64,000 bases of DNA from Asterias amurensis (taxonomy: Eukaryota; Echinodermata; Asteroidea; Forcipulatida; Asteriidae). How positions within the stretch are numbered: position 1 is the first letter of the stretch; each line of letters begins with the position of its first letter. Below, in pieces: positions 1 through 8,515 of the stretch. The DNA lies in contig NC_092649.1 of the NCBI RefSeq assembly GCF_032118995.1, forward strand, positions 14,146,191 through 14,210,190. The letters are read 5' to 3'. The notes beneath the pieces were generated by a model, which was not told where the DNA came from, searched no databases, and was given only the letters and a program-made list of their open reading frames with translations. The translations under genes and the position numbers were made by a program.

Positions 1-210
1 CAAGTCACGGGTCAGAATGCCATCGACCATGAACCAGGCGTGTTTTGTTTTTACCGAGATTGAGAACAGGGTATTGCTGACCCGCGAATGGTATTGCGGG
101 TCAGGCCCACCTACGGACCCGTAACGGGTCAATGTATGACCAGGCACTTTTTGGAGTGCTTTATTGACCCTATCGTTTTGAAAACTTTCCACACTATATA
201 ACGGCCGCTT
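1..210 (+). promoter_or_regulatory. GGGTCA half-site cluster with a TATA-like box
   Basis: GGGTCA occurs at 9-14, 98-103 and 126-131, and its reverse complement TGACCC at 78-83 and 165-170. Sites 78-85 and 96-103 form a perfect 8-bp stem (TGACCCGC / GCGGGTCA), and 116-130 is a second small inverted repeat. TATATAA lies at 195-201, 25 bp after the last half-site. GGGTCA resembles the nuclear-receptor half-site AGGTCA, and the order half-sites then TATA looks promoter-like. No open frame downstream can be recognised as a gene, so regulatory function is inference; a degraded foldback repeat would look the same. Confidence 0.25.
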
Positions 211-890
211 TCGAACTTCCACTCAAAAAGAGTTTCGCAAGAATAGCGCACATTTTGGGCGGGGTTTTGAAGGAGCGCGTGTCGCGCCCTATGATCCTCT
301 GGATTAGTACTGGACTACACACACCTGCTAAATGTACAGCAAACGAGCTCATTCACACGTTCAGATTTGTCTTTTTATTAACTCAGGTGTTGGGGGGGGG
401 GCTTTCTTTCATCTCATTATTGTGTCTCTCTCTCTTTGAGTTCTATTTGAGGATTAAACATTGTCATAACGTGAGGGTTATTACTATTAGCCACGGTGGA
501 TATATTACGAACATGCAACACGTTTGACATGCGAATGGAGCTGGACGGTCCCATCAGGGACCCACGTCACCACTCCCCCCTCCGGACTCCGGGGGGAAGT
601 AGGCTTGATGGTGTGTCACAGACCTGTCAATCAAGAGTGACGTGTGAACGGCTTAAAGGGAGACTTCATCATCTCATGCCACTTGGGCAGTTGTTTTGGG
701 TTCACACGGAGAGGGGGTAAATGAATCACTGGGGGTAAATCATCTTCATCAGTTGGTGGATCCGGGAGGGGGGGGTTCATCTCCTAATAATCTGTTCCTT
801 TTTGTGAAATGTTTTAACCTTCACATCTTTACCATCTTATAACGGTGAGACCTGTTTTGGGACGGACGCAAAAGAAAATCAGACACATTG
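211..890. other. No gene seen; small inverted repeats and a G10 tract
   Basis: The short open frames here have no recognisable composition or motif. A G10 run lies at 392-401, and GGTCCC-ATCA-GGGACC is a perfect short inverted repeat near 547-562. Nothing else is supported. Confidence 0.5.
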
Positions 891-1020
891 ACTGAATCCC
901 GGTTCAATACGAATTTTGACGTCACAATTTCACAACGAATTCGTAACAGTTCTCCTGCAAAATATTTGATGCGAAACAGCCCTGTGACGTCAAAATTTTG
1001 CTTTGCATTCGCATTCGCTG
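890..1020. repeat. Foldback repeat with two TGACGTCA octamers
   Basis: ATTTTGACGTCACA at 913-926 is the exact reverse complement of 983-996, making a 14-bp perfect inverted repeat with a 56-nt loop. Each arm carries the palindromic CRE octamer TGACGTCA (917-924 and 985-992). The arms continue imperfectly into CG-containing sequence. It looks like a small foldback or MITE remnant; CREB/ATF binding is possible from the octamer but not shown. Confidence 0.45.
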
Positions 1021-1239
1021 TTTCATGTTGCTGATATCAGACACAATGGGTCCATCTTACCAGTTCACAATGAAACCTACACCGTCTGTAACATGGTTGT
1101 TAAAAAAAAAAGACCGAAGCCGAATTAGCGGTAACAATGGTGCGTTTCGCGGCTGTAACCAATAACTATTCCGTTCAATGGTCAGTGATCAACCAATGAC
1201 AAGTTCAAACGAAACAATTATCTGTTCAGACCGCCTAGA

Positions 1240-1349
1240 CGCACCCCGGCTAAGGCTACGACTGTTGTTAAGGGTGTTGCTAAGAATGTCAATTACGCAT
1301 GATGACGCGGCAATCCAGCCGTAGCCGTAACCCCGGATTCGGACACCGC
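1240..1349. repeat. Diverged copy of the CGGCTACGGCTACG foldback repeat
   Basis: This stretch shares its plan with 1796-1926: a GGCTAAGGCTACGACTGTTG arm, the inner block AAGGGTGTTGCTAAG, a GCATGATGACGCG core, and a closing arm of GCCGTAGCCGTAA followed by GGATTCGGACAC. It is less symmetric than the second copy, so it is probably an older relative. Confidence 0.5.
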
Positions 1350-1795
1350 TATAAATTGCCATTTAAAATTCCGCTAGATACCAATTGCGCAAAGAAGTAA
1401 CAAACAATATTTGTTTTATTACATGCGGTCCTCGGTTCCTGCTGAACATTACACGTGATACCCGGTCCTAATACCTCCAGTGTAGAAGTGAGGCTTGACA
1501 GAGAGGTGACCAATGACAACAAACATCAATTATCACAGGGGACTGGTTGGTCACCTGTTTCTACTCAGAAATTTTGACTGATGTTCTTCAGGTTTTCTTT
1601 TGAGATTGTGGATGTATTTTGTGCAGTCTTATACTTTAAGGTGCCAATTTTGAAGAGTTATTAGTCATTACATAGACTTGTGGACAAGTCGTTTCATTGT
1701 TGTATCGGTAATAGTAACGGCCCTCACGTGACACTGCTTTGTTCGTGCGAGACTATCACCACCACAAGTCTAGGCATATACACTGTAGAGACAAC

Positions 1796-1926
1796 GGCCG
1801 TGTCCGAATCTACGGCTGCGGCTACGACCGTTGCCAGGGGTGTTGCTAAGGGCGTCCTATACTTCAATGCATGACGATCCGGCCGTAGCCGTAGTCGTAG
1901 CCGTAGCCGCCAATTCGGATACGGCC
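1796..1926. repeat. 131-bp foldback element (GGCCGTGTCCGAAT ends)
   Basis: The left end GGCCGTGTCCGAAT (1796-1809) matches the reverse complement of the right end (1913-1926) with one mismatch. Inside, GGCTGCGGCTACGACC on the left pairs with the GCCGTAGTCGTAGCCGTAGC block on the right. The whole unit is close to a single long hairpin with a roughly 50-nt loop. It is CpG-rich against AT-rich flanks and codes for nothing visible. It is a non-autonomous foldback repeat; no superfamily is assigned. Confidence 0.6.
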
Positions 1927-1956
1927 AACGAATCATTCCTGTTTTCTTCTATTAAA

Positions 1957-2338
1957 TTAAAGACACTGGACACTTTTGGTAATTACTCTAAATAAATATT
2001 ACCATAAAACCTTATACTTGGTAACTATGGGGAGAGGTTGATAGTATAAAACATTGTGACAAACTACTTCCTCTAAAGTAATGTAGTTTTTGAGAAAGAA
2101 GTTATTTTCCACGAATTTGATTTCGAGACCTCGGAATTAGCCTTTGAGCTCTCGAAATCAAGCATCTAAAAGCACACAACTTTGCGTGACAATTTTTTTA
2201 TTTCTTGTTTTCATTATTATCTCGCAACTCCGATGACCAATTGAATCTACATTTCCACAGGTTTGTTATGGATAATTTAACATACACCAAGTGAGAGGAC
2301 TGGTCTTTGATAATTACCAATAGTGTTCAGTGTCTTTA
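1957..2338 (+). mobile_element. MITE family 1, copy 1 (TTAA-flanked)
   Basis: The element starts TTAAAGACACTGGACAC and ends with the inverted AGTGTTCAGTGTCTTTA. It shares the whole interior with the copies at 8516 and 17163: the GGGGAGAGGTTGATAGTATA block, TTTTTGAGAAAGAAG, then a central inverted repeat around TTTGATTTCGAGACCTC. It is the most diverged of the full-length copies. It encodes no protein and would need a transposase supplied elsewhere. Confidence 0.75.
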
Positions 2339-3469
2339 TTTAAGCCACATTATTATGCAGTAATGAGTACTAGGCGTGCGCGTCCTTTGAACTATCAGCA
2401 AGATCTCCCTATATAGTGGTTGGTTTATCTCACGTCCTTAACCACCAGAATTTAATGTCAACTCATCCAACTGTTTTTGTTTCTTCTTTTCAGCACGACT
2501 GGGAAATAGACAATCGAAAAAGTTATTTTAGAGTAGAGATGTATTAGATAGTTGTTTTTCAATTTGTTGCAAGTTATTCTAAAGTGCATTCGCCTTGACT
2601 CATACGACGTTTGAAATAAAAAACGGAAACATAAAAACTACAAGGCCTATTATTGGTGATGTTTTTTCCCCCTTGTTCACTGGGGGATTTTCATTAAAAC
2701 CAAATCCCTAAGTCATCTCTTGTGGATGGCCTTGGCACTTAATCCCCCTCCCCCCCCCCCCTCTCTCTCTCCCTCTCTCTTCCACTACACAATGTGCACG
2801 TCTTGAAGTTCTCAGCCAACGAATTAATAGATTACTGTACAGAAACAAGTCCCCGTCCTGGATGATTTATTTGACGGTGCTTAAAATATTTCCATAGAGT
2901 CATCTGTTGGGTCATTCGCCATCTGCGCCCATTAACTCATGCACCAGTCTCTAAAAGATGATGGATTCTCTTATTTATGTCCTCATAATATCCATCCTAA
3001 TCCTTTCATAATAGAGAACTGTTCGGCCAATTACCGTAATACATACTGTGTATCTATAAGACTCATAAATCAAATGGGAGTGAGCTACCTACTATTTGTA
3101 ACTACTGATGTTGAGCTGCGACTCCTCGAACACTGGCCCATCGTACGTCGAATCCTCACCTGTCCACTGACAGGAAATATTCAAGAAGTTTCCATTTGGC
3201 TTCAAATCATTACCTTTATCGGAAGATTGTTGTAATCAACTTGGTCAACCTCAACTCAACAGTACCGAGTCTGAGAGAAAACATACCAACAAGGTTCGTA
3301 AACAATTAAGTGACTATTTAATCATCATATTATCATCATTTAAAGGCTGAGGATGATCGATGCTGGCTAAAAGGGGAATGATGAATCTGCTATAATATTT
3401 ACCTTTTTATTTATTTATTTTTCTTCTTGTTAAATTATTTTGTGTAACAATTTCCCATTATCATATGGT
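2339..3469. other. No gene seen; CT-rich tract
   Basis: A C12 run at 2750-2761 leads straight into a CT microsatellite to about 2783. The 98-codon open frame at 2939-3235 has no family signature, and I see no splice context for it. The last 100 bp before the tRNA array are AT-rich with no clear signal. Confidence 0.5.
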
Positions 3470-3589
3470 GTCAGGATGGCCGAGCGGTCTAAGGCGCCAG
3501 ACTCAAGGTGCTATGCCTTCACTGAATACAGTGATTATGAGTGTTCTGGTCTCCAATTGGAGGCGTGGGTTCGAATCCCACTTCTGACA
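3470..3589 (+). tRNA. tRNA-Leu(CAA), intron-containing, unit 1
   Basis: The acceptor stem GTCAGGA pairs with TTCTGAC, and the discriminator is A73. The D-arm region TGGCCGAGCGGTCTAAGG is the Pol III A box and GGTTCGAATCC is the B box. The anticodon stem is CCAGA/TCTGG with loop C-T-CAA-G, then a 36-nt intron after position 37. A long variable arm (CTCC-AATT-GGAG) is typical of class II tRNA-Leu. The mature length is 84 nt. In the intron, TGAGT can pair with ACTCA over the anticodon and CACTG/CAGTG forms a hairpin. This unit has GCTATGCC where the others have GCTAAGCC. It reads UUG codons. Confidence 0.95.
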
Positions 3590-3661
3590 TTACATTTTTG
3601 TCGAGACTGAAGTTAATTTCACCCGTATTTTTTGCCCACCAGTTTGCCTGTCTCATATCGT

Positions 3662-3778
3662 GTCAGGATGGCCGAGCGGTCTAAGGCGCCAGACTCAAGG
3701 TGCTAAGCCTTCACTGATCACAGTGATGAGTGTTCTGGTCTCCAATTGGAGGCGTGGGTTCGAATCCCACTTCTGACA
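3662..3778 (+). tRNA. tRNA-Leu(CAA), intron-containing, unit 2
   Basis: Exons match unit 1. The intron is 33 nt, with loop ATCA between CACTG and CAGTG and the TTA of GATTATGAG missing. All stems, both internal promoter boxes and the T-run terminator are intact. Confidence 0.95.
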
Positions 3779-3836
3779 TTACTTTTTTTTGTAGAGACTG
3801 AAGTGAATTTTCACCATTATTTTCGCGTACCAGTTT

Positions 3837-3956
3837 GCCTGGATGGCCGAGCGGTCTAAGGCGCCAGACTCAAGGTGCTAAGCCTTCACTGAATACAGTG
3901 ATTATGAGTGTTCTGGTCTCCAATTGGAGGCGTGGGTTCGAATCCCACTTCTGACA
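3837..3956 (+). pseudogene. tRNA-Leu(CAA) unit 3, damaged 5' acceptor strand
   Basis: A 16-bp deletion joins spacer sequence GCCT to GGATGGCC, so the 5' acceptor strand reads GCCTGGA instead of GTCAGGA. Pairs 2-71 and 4-69 are lost. The rest of the gene, both promoter boxes and the 36-nt intron are intact, so it may be transcribed, but RNase P processing and charging are doubtful. Confidence 0.75.
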
Positions 3957-4028
3957 TTACATTTTTGTCGAGACTGAAGTTAATTTCACCCGTATTTTTT
4001 GCCCACCAGTTTGCCTGTCTCATATCGT

Positions 4029-4145
4029 GTCAGGATGGCCGAGCGGTCTAAGGCGCCAGACTCAAGGTGCTAAGCCTTCACTGAGTACGGTGATGAGTGT
4101 TCTGGTCTCCAATTGGAGGCGTGGGTTCGAATCCCACTTCTGACA
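4029..4145 (+). tRNA. tRNA-Leu(CAA), intron-containing, unit 4
   Basis: Mature sequence as unit 1. The 33-nt intron reads CACTG-AGTA-CGGTG, so one stem pair is a G-U wobble. It is followed by a type D spacer whose T-run begins 4 bases after the discriminator. Confidence 0.95.
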
Positions 4146-4216
4146 TTTCTTTTTGTCAAGATCGAAGTGAATTTTCACCATTATTTTCGTGTACCAGTTT
4201 ACCTGTCTAATATCGT

Positions 4217-4336
4217 GTCAGGATGGCCGAGCGGTCTAAGGCGCCAGACTCAAGGTACTAAGCCTTCACTGAATACAGTGATTGTGAGTGTTCTGGTCTC
4301 CAATTGGAGGCGTGGGTTCGAATCCCACTTCTGACA
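4217..4336 (+). tRNA. tRNA-Leu(CAA), intron-containing, unit 5
   Basis: Mature sequence as unit 1. The 36-nt intron begins GTACTAAG and contains GTGATTGTGAG; hairpin and anticodon pairing are kept. Units 4-5 and 9-10 are nearly the same two-unit block. Confidence 0.95.
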
Positions 4337-4408
4337 TTACATTTTTGTCGAGACTGAAGTTAATTTCACCCGTATTTTTTGCCCACCAGTTTGCCTGTCT
4401 AATATCGT

Positions 4409-4528
4409 GTCAGGATGGCCGAGCGGTCTAAGGCGCCAGACTCAAGGTACTAAGTCTTCACTGAATACAGTGATTATGAGTGTTCTGGTCTCCAATTGGA
4501 GGCGTGGGTTCGAATCCCACTTCTGACA
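4409..4528 (+). tRNA. tRNA-Leu(CAA), intron-containing, unit 6
   Basis: Mature sequence as unit 1. The 36-nt intron has GTACTAAGTC, a one-base change outside the hairpin. A T7 terminator follows. Confidence 0.95.
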
Positions 4529-4602
4529 TTACTTTTTTTGTCGAGACTGAAGTGAATTTCACCCGTATTTTTTTCCCCACCAGTTTGCCTGTCTCATATC
4601 GT

Positions 4603-4722
4603 GTTAGGATGGCCGAGCGGTCTAAGGCGCCAGACTCAAGGTACTAAGCCTTCACTGAATACAGTAATTATGAGTGTTCTGGTCTCCAATTGGAGGCGTG
4701 GGTTCGAATCCCACTTCTGACA
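4603..4722 (+). tRNA. tRNA-Leu(CAA), intron-containing, unit 7
   Basis: The acceptor strand is GTTAGGA: C3 to T gives a tolerated U-G pair with position 70. The intron hairpin is weakened (CACTG/CAGTA). The rest is intact, so probably functional. Confidence 0.88.
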
Positions 4723-4794
4723 TTACTTTTTTTGTAGAGACTGAAGTGAATTTTCACCATTATTTTCGCCACCAGTTTGCCTGTCTCATATCAT

Positions 4795-4914
4795 GTCAGG
4801 ATTGCCGAGCGGTCTAAGGCGCCAGACTCAAGGTGCTAAGCCTTCACTGAATACAGTGATTATGAGTGTTCTGGTCTCCAATTTGAGGCGTGGGTTCGCA
4901 TCCCACTTCTGACA
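4795..4914 (+). pseudogene. tRNA-Leu(CAA) unit 8, probably inactive
   Basis: Three changes fall at conserved places: G9 to T (GGATTGCC), loss of one variable-arm pair (CTCC/TGAG), and A58 to C in the T loop (GGTTCGCATCC). Position 58 is nearly invariant because it pairs with T54, and it also lies in the B box, so both folding and transcription should suffer. The anticodon is still CAA. Confidence 0.7.
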
Positions 4915-4988
4915 TTACTTTTTTTGTCGAGACTGAAGTGAATTTCACCCGTATTTTTTTCCCCACCAGTTTGCCTGTCTCATATCAT

Positions 4989-5108
4989 GTCAGAATGGCC
5001 GAGCGGTCTAAGGCGCCAGACTCAAGGTGCTAAGCCTTCACTGAATACAGTGATTATGAGTGTTCTGGTCTCCAATTGGAGGCGTGGGTTCGAATCCCAC
5101 TTCTGACA
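4989..5108 (+). tRNA. tRNA-Leu(CAA), intron-containing, unit 9
   Basis: The acceptor strand is GTCAGAA: the G6 to A change converts a G-U pair to A-U, so the stem is slightly better than in its neighbours. The rest is as unit 1, with a 36-nt intron and a type D spacer. Confidence 0.92.
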
Positions 5109-5179
5109 TTTCTTTTTGTCAAGATCGAAGTGAATTTTCACCATTATTTTCGTGTACCAGTTTATCTGTCTAATATCGT

Positions 5180-5299
5180 GTCAGGATGGCCGAGCGGTCT
5201 AAGGCGCCAGACTCAAGGTACTAAGCCTTCACTGAATACAGTGATTGTGAGTGTTCTGGTCTCCAATTGGAGGCGTGGGTTCGAATCCCACTTCTGACA
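5180..5299 (+). tRNA. tRNA-Leu(CAA), intron-containing, unit 10
   Basis: Identical in gene and intron to unit 5 (GTACTAAG start, GATTGTGAG end), which supports recent block duplication. A type A spacer follows. Confidence 0.95.
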
Positions 5300-5371
5300 T
5301 TACATTTTTGTCGAGACTGAAGTTAATTTCACCCGTATTTTTTGCCCACCAGTTTGCCTGTCTCATATCGT

Positions 5372-5488
5372 GTCAGGATGGCCGAGCGGTCTAAGGCGCC
5401 AGACTCAAGGTACTAAGCCTTCACTGAGTACGGTGATGAGTGTTCTGGTCTCCAATTGGAGGCGTGGGTTCGAATCCCACTTCTGACA
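5372..5488 (+). tRNA. tRNA-Leu(CAA), intron-containing, unit 11
   Basis: 33-nt intron with the CACTG-AGTA-CGGTG hairpin of unit 4 but a GTACTAAG start, so it looks like a conversion or crossover product between two unit types. The mature part is intact. Confidence 0.95.
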
Positions 5489-5559
5489 TTTCTTTTTGTC
5501 AAGATCGAAGTGAATTTTCACCATTATTTTTGCGTACCAGTTTACCTGTCTAATATCGT

Positions 5560-5679
5560 GTCAGGATGGCCGAGCGGTCTAAGGCGCCAGACTCAAGGTA
5601 CTAAGCCTTCACTGAATACAGTGATTGTGAGTGTTCTGGTCTCCAATTGGAGGCGTGGGTTCGAATCCCACTTCTGACA
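5560..5679 (+). tRNA. tRNA-Leu(CAA), intron-containing, unit 12
   Basis: Same gene and intron as units 5 and 10. It is followed by a T9 run, the longest terminator in the array. Confidence 0.95.
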
Positions 5680-5750
5680 TTTTTTTTTGTCAAGATCGAA
5701 GTGAATTTTCACCATTATTTTCGCGTACCAGTATGCCTGTCTCATATCGT

Positions 5751-5870
5751 GTCAGGATGGCCGAGCGGTCTAAGGCGCCAGACTCAAGGTGCTAAGCCTT
5801 CACTGAATACAGTGATTATGAGTGTTCTGGTCTCCAATTGGAGGCGTGGGTTCGAATCCCACTTCTGACA
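5751..5870 (+). tRNA. tRNA-Leu(CAA), intron-containing, unit 13
   Basis: Intact unit with the commonest intron (GTGCTAAG start, GATTATGAG end). The following spacer differs from all others in the array (TTTGTAAGTCAAAGTG), with the T-run about 7 bases after the gene. Confidence 0.95.
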
Positions 5871-5942
5871 TTTGTTCTTTTTTTGTAAGTCAAAGTGAAT
5901 TTTTACAAGTATTTGTGTGTACAGTTTGCATGTCTACGTCGT

Positions 5943-6065
5943 GTCAGGATGGCCGAGCGGTCTAAGGCGCCAGACTCAAGGTCGTGCTAAGCCTTCACTT
6001 AATACAGTGATTATGAGTGTTCTGGTCTCCAATTGGAGGCGTGGGTTCGAATCCCACTTCTGACT
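5943..6065 (+). tRNA. tRNA-Leu(CAA) unit 14, with U73
   Basis: The body is intact with anticodon CAA, but the base after the acceptor stem is T, not A. A73 is a main identity base for leucyl-tRNA synthetase in animals, so charging may be poor. The intron is 39 nt (GTCGTGCTAAG start), and its hairpin has a G to T mismatch (CACTT/CAGTG). It may be functional, weakly functional or an early pseudogene. Confidence 0.65.
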
Positions 6066-6139
6066 TTACTTTTTTTTGTAGAGACTGAAGTGAATTTTCA
6101 CCATTATTTTCGCGTACCAGTTTGCCTGTCTCATTACGT

Positions 6140-6259
6140 GTCAGGATGGCCGAGCGGTCTAAGGCGCCAGACTCATGGTGCTAAGCCTTCCCTGACTACA
6201 GTGACTGTTGGTGTTCTGGGTTCCGTTTGGAGGCCTTAGTTCGAATACCACTTCTCACA
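6140..6259 (+). pseudogene. tRNA-Leu unit 15, degenerate, anticodon CAT
   Basis: The terminal unit. The anticodon triplet reads CAT (Met) in a leucine body. The 3' acceptor strand is TTCTCAC with a mismatch at 3-70. The T stem (CCTTAG/TACCA) and variable arm are disrupted, and the intron hairpin is CCCTG/CAGTG. No T-run of 5 follows before 6280. It is a decayed end copy, as expected where unequal exchange no longer homogenises the array. Confidence 0.85.
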
Positions 6260-7805
6260 TGGCTGCATGGATAATTCTACTTTATATTTTAATTCTTAAC
6301 TGAAGTGTTTCATTAATTTCATTTTCCCGAGTGCTGAAGATTATTTTCTTTTTTGAAGATTGAAAGTTATAAATTTAATTTTCTTTTCGATCATTATTAA
6401 TAAGTTAACCAATGCCAATAAGGCCCTCTATGTTATTCATATCCAAGCAAAACACAGCTGCAACCGCATCTCTCGTCTGCAAATTAAGAGCAATCACACT
6501 GTTACGCGGCAGTACCTTCAAATAAAACGAAGTCAAAACCTTGAGAATGCCCCTGTTATGAGGTTATTGTACACTGAAGGTGCGAACTGAAGGTGAAATC
6601 AATATGCTTGCATTCAGCGTGTTGCCACCCCCAGCCCATGACCTCATGTTGGGCCAACATCATATAAGTGGCCCGGTCACTAATTCTATCCCGCCGTAGC
6701 AATTTATCCGAGATAAAATTTCCCATCGTGCTTCCCCCTCAAAACAAAATGTGCGGTCCTGTTCGGCTTTACGTAAGATAAAGTGTGCAGATTGCCTTCG
6801 TTTTTACAAGCAATTGAAAATTAGACTGCCCGTAAGAAATTTGTGTTCTAAATAATATGGTTTTCATGACCGGGGTATGAGGCAGTTCGATTTGCCATAT
6901 TCTCGGTTGCGACAACTGTTCCCCGGCTCAGTTTTCATACTAGACGTGCGTCATATCGGAGTGACGGTTTATCGAGTGTCAAAGACTGAAATATTGATAT
7001 TCATTTCTTGTCATAGCAATACCTGTACGCTGTACATTTGCGAGCTCAAGTTGTTGAAATCGAAGCTGGACAATACGAGAGAAGCGCTCTGAAGTTGTGC
7101 TCTGCAGATAATCTTTCGCACCGCCCTGAAATCAACAGCTCATCTTTTTACATATTGGGGTAAGTGTTTGCCACCTCCCTTTAGCGATATTTTATTGCCA
7201 CACTCAACAACTGTAAATCGCCCAGCTCACTCTCCTCATCGAAGGTGGGCCCAGGGAATTTTAATGTGATTACATGCGTGAGTGACCTTTTCAACACCTT
7301 CCGTGGCCAAGAATATTTCATGATAGAGACTAACAAACGCAGTGTTTTGTAAGGCACAGAGTGAGAAAAACTCCATTAGAAAAACGCCGCTCACTGTGTG
7401 CTGATACCACGGTCGGTATTGACACACTTTTCGATCCTCGTTCGATCGTGAGTAAACATGAAGAACTCACCATCTAGTTGTACGCAGTGACCACTTGCCT
7501 ACAAGAAGAGCACGTAAGAAGACTGCGTTTTATAATTGCGTGCATTGATACTTCTCATGAGGAGGAGTAGAAGAAGAAAAAAGACAGAGCTAAGAACTGA
7601 CTATCGCCCGAAACCCCAAAAGATCCACACACGCGTGCTCCCCGGCCAACCGAGCAGAGCCAAGTTTTGAGACTCGGATCACGCCGTCGATTGAGAGCTG
7701 AGGTCGGCCTAGCTTGACGAGGGATATCTGGAGGGTTATTCTGTCTCCGGTCTCTAATACACGACAAACGGATTTATTTCTCTGCATCTCTATCCGTGGC
7801 TAAAG
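6260..7805. other. No gene seen
   Basis: Open frames of 60-76 codons occur on both strands without recognisable motifs. Bases 7600-7780 are richer in CpG than their surroundings and could be a small unmethylated or promoter-like patch. Nothing else is supported. Confidence 0.45.
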
Positions 7806-8165
7806 TTACAAATTGTTTATTTTGAACCACAACAATGACATAAATTCTGGACCGAGAGAACGAGGCTTTGGGGAGAGCGACCTCGTGGTAGAGCTAGTCG
7901 CGTCTGAGTCTGACACACACCGTCCATAGTTTACACTAACGCTTGATGAACACGACTCGTTGTCATAATCATCAGTCTGAATTTGGAGATCATGTATGGT
8001 TTCACCTGATAAAGCACATGTATACTTTGAACTGAGAGGTAAGCTGTACTTATTTTCCACCGCATATGATTCAATATGGGGACGGAAATAGGCAAGATTG
8101 AATAATTCAATTCCAGACGTACATTCAATACGCAGTTGGGAGTGGATGAAAATGCCACAGTCCAT
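7806..8165 (-). CDS. Unrecognised 119-codon open frame
   Basis: It begins at an ATG in good context (ACCATGG) and runs 119 codons. The N-terminal half is mixed, with scattered aromatic residues. A middle acidic stretch (QTDDYDNES) is followed by a Ser/Thr-rich stretch (SCSSSVSV, DATSSTTRSLSPKPRS) and a hydrophobic end. AATAAA overlaps the last codons. No domain, signal peptide or splice signal is seen. The composition is more protein-like than most chance frames here, but an overlapping 75-codon frame on the same strand warns against trusting it. Confidence 0.2.
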   Translation of the reverse strand: MDCGIFIHSQLRIECTSGIELFNLAYFRPHIESYAVENKYSLPLSSKYTCALSGETIHDLQIQTDDYDNESCSSSVSVNYGRCVSDSDATSSTTRSLSPKPRSLGPEFMSLLWFKINNL

Positions 8166-8515
8166 GGTTACAACTTGATTTGACTTTTTTTTTTCTTTTT
8201 CACAGGCGCGAATATGTTTTAATTTTATTTGTCACAAACGTGTTTGCGATAATAGAAATTCACAGCAACCACAAAAATGTCAAGGTAGCTATAATTCAAA
8301 AGGTGTTTGTGGATAATGTGTTTGACAGTGCGACACGGTTTAGTTTCCGCAATCAAATTAATTAAATGATAATTGTTCTACTTTCTTTTTCATAATTTGC
8401 GTAAACTAAAACTTGCATTTTTCCTTGAGGACCAAACGTTGATCCTTGCGGAACACTTGAGCTTCGCCAGCCTTGAACTGAATCAGAGCTCTGTTAGGTT
8501 CTGGGACTAAGTCGG

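Larger units (their letters stand above)
3470..6259 (+). repeat. Tandem array of 15 tRNA-Leu(CAA) units
   Basis: Fifteen units share one orientation, with starts spaced 175-197 bp and mostly 188-194. Each unit is a tRNA of 117-123 bp followed by a spacer of about 70 bp that opens with a T-run of 5 or more bases (Pol III terminator). Spacers fall into a few types: A (ACATTTTTGTCGAGACTG), B (TTTTTGTAGAGACTG), C (like B but with a GTCGAG start and an ACCCGTATT interior), D (TTTCTTTTTGTCAAGATCG), and one unique type after unit 13. A and D alternate around units 3-5 and 9-12, so the array grew partly by duplication of two-unit blocks of about 380 bp. Confidence 0.95.

Noticed and set aside
4113-6239. 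Repeated 68-76-codon frames beginning MEAWVRIPLL
   Set aside because: They run from the 3' half of one tRNA through the spacer into the next; the repeat of the protein only reflects the tRNA array.
3470-6259. Regularly spaced repeats resembling a CRISPR array
   Set aside because: The repeats are 117-123 bp tRNA genes with matching spacers, in an animal genome; there are no unique spacers.
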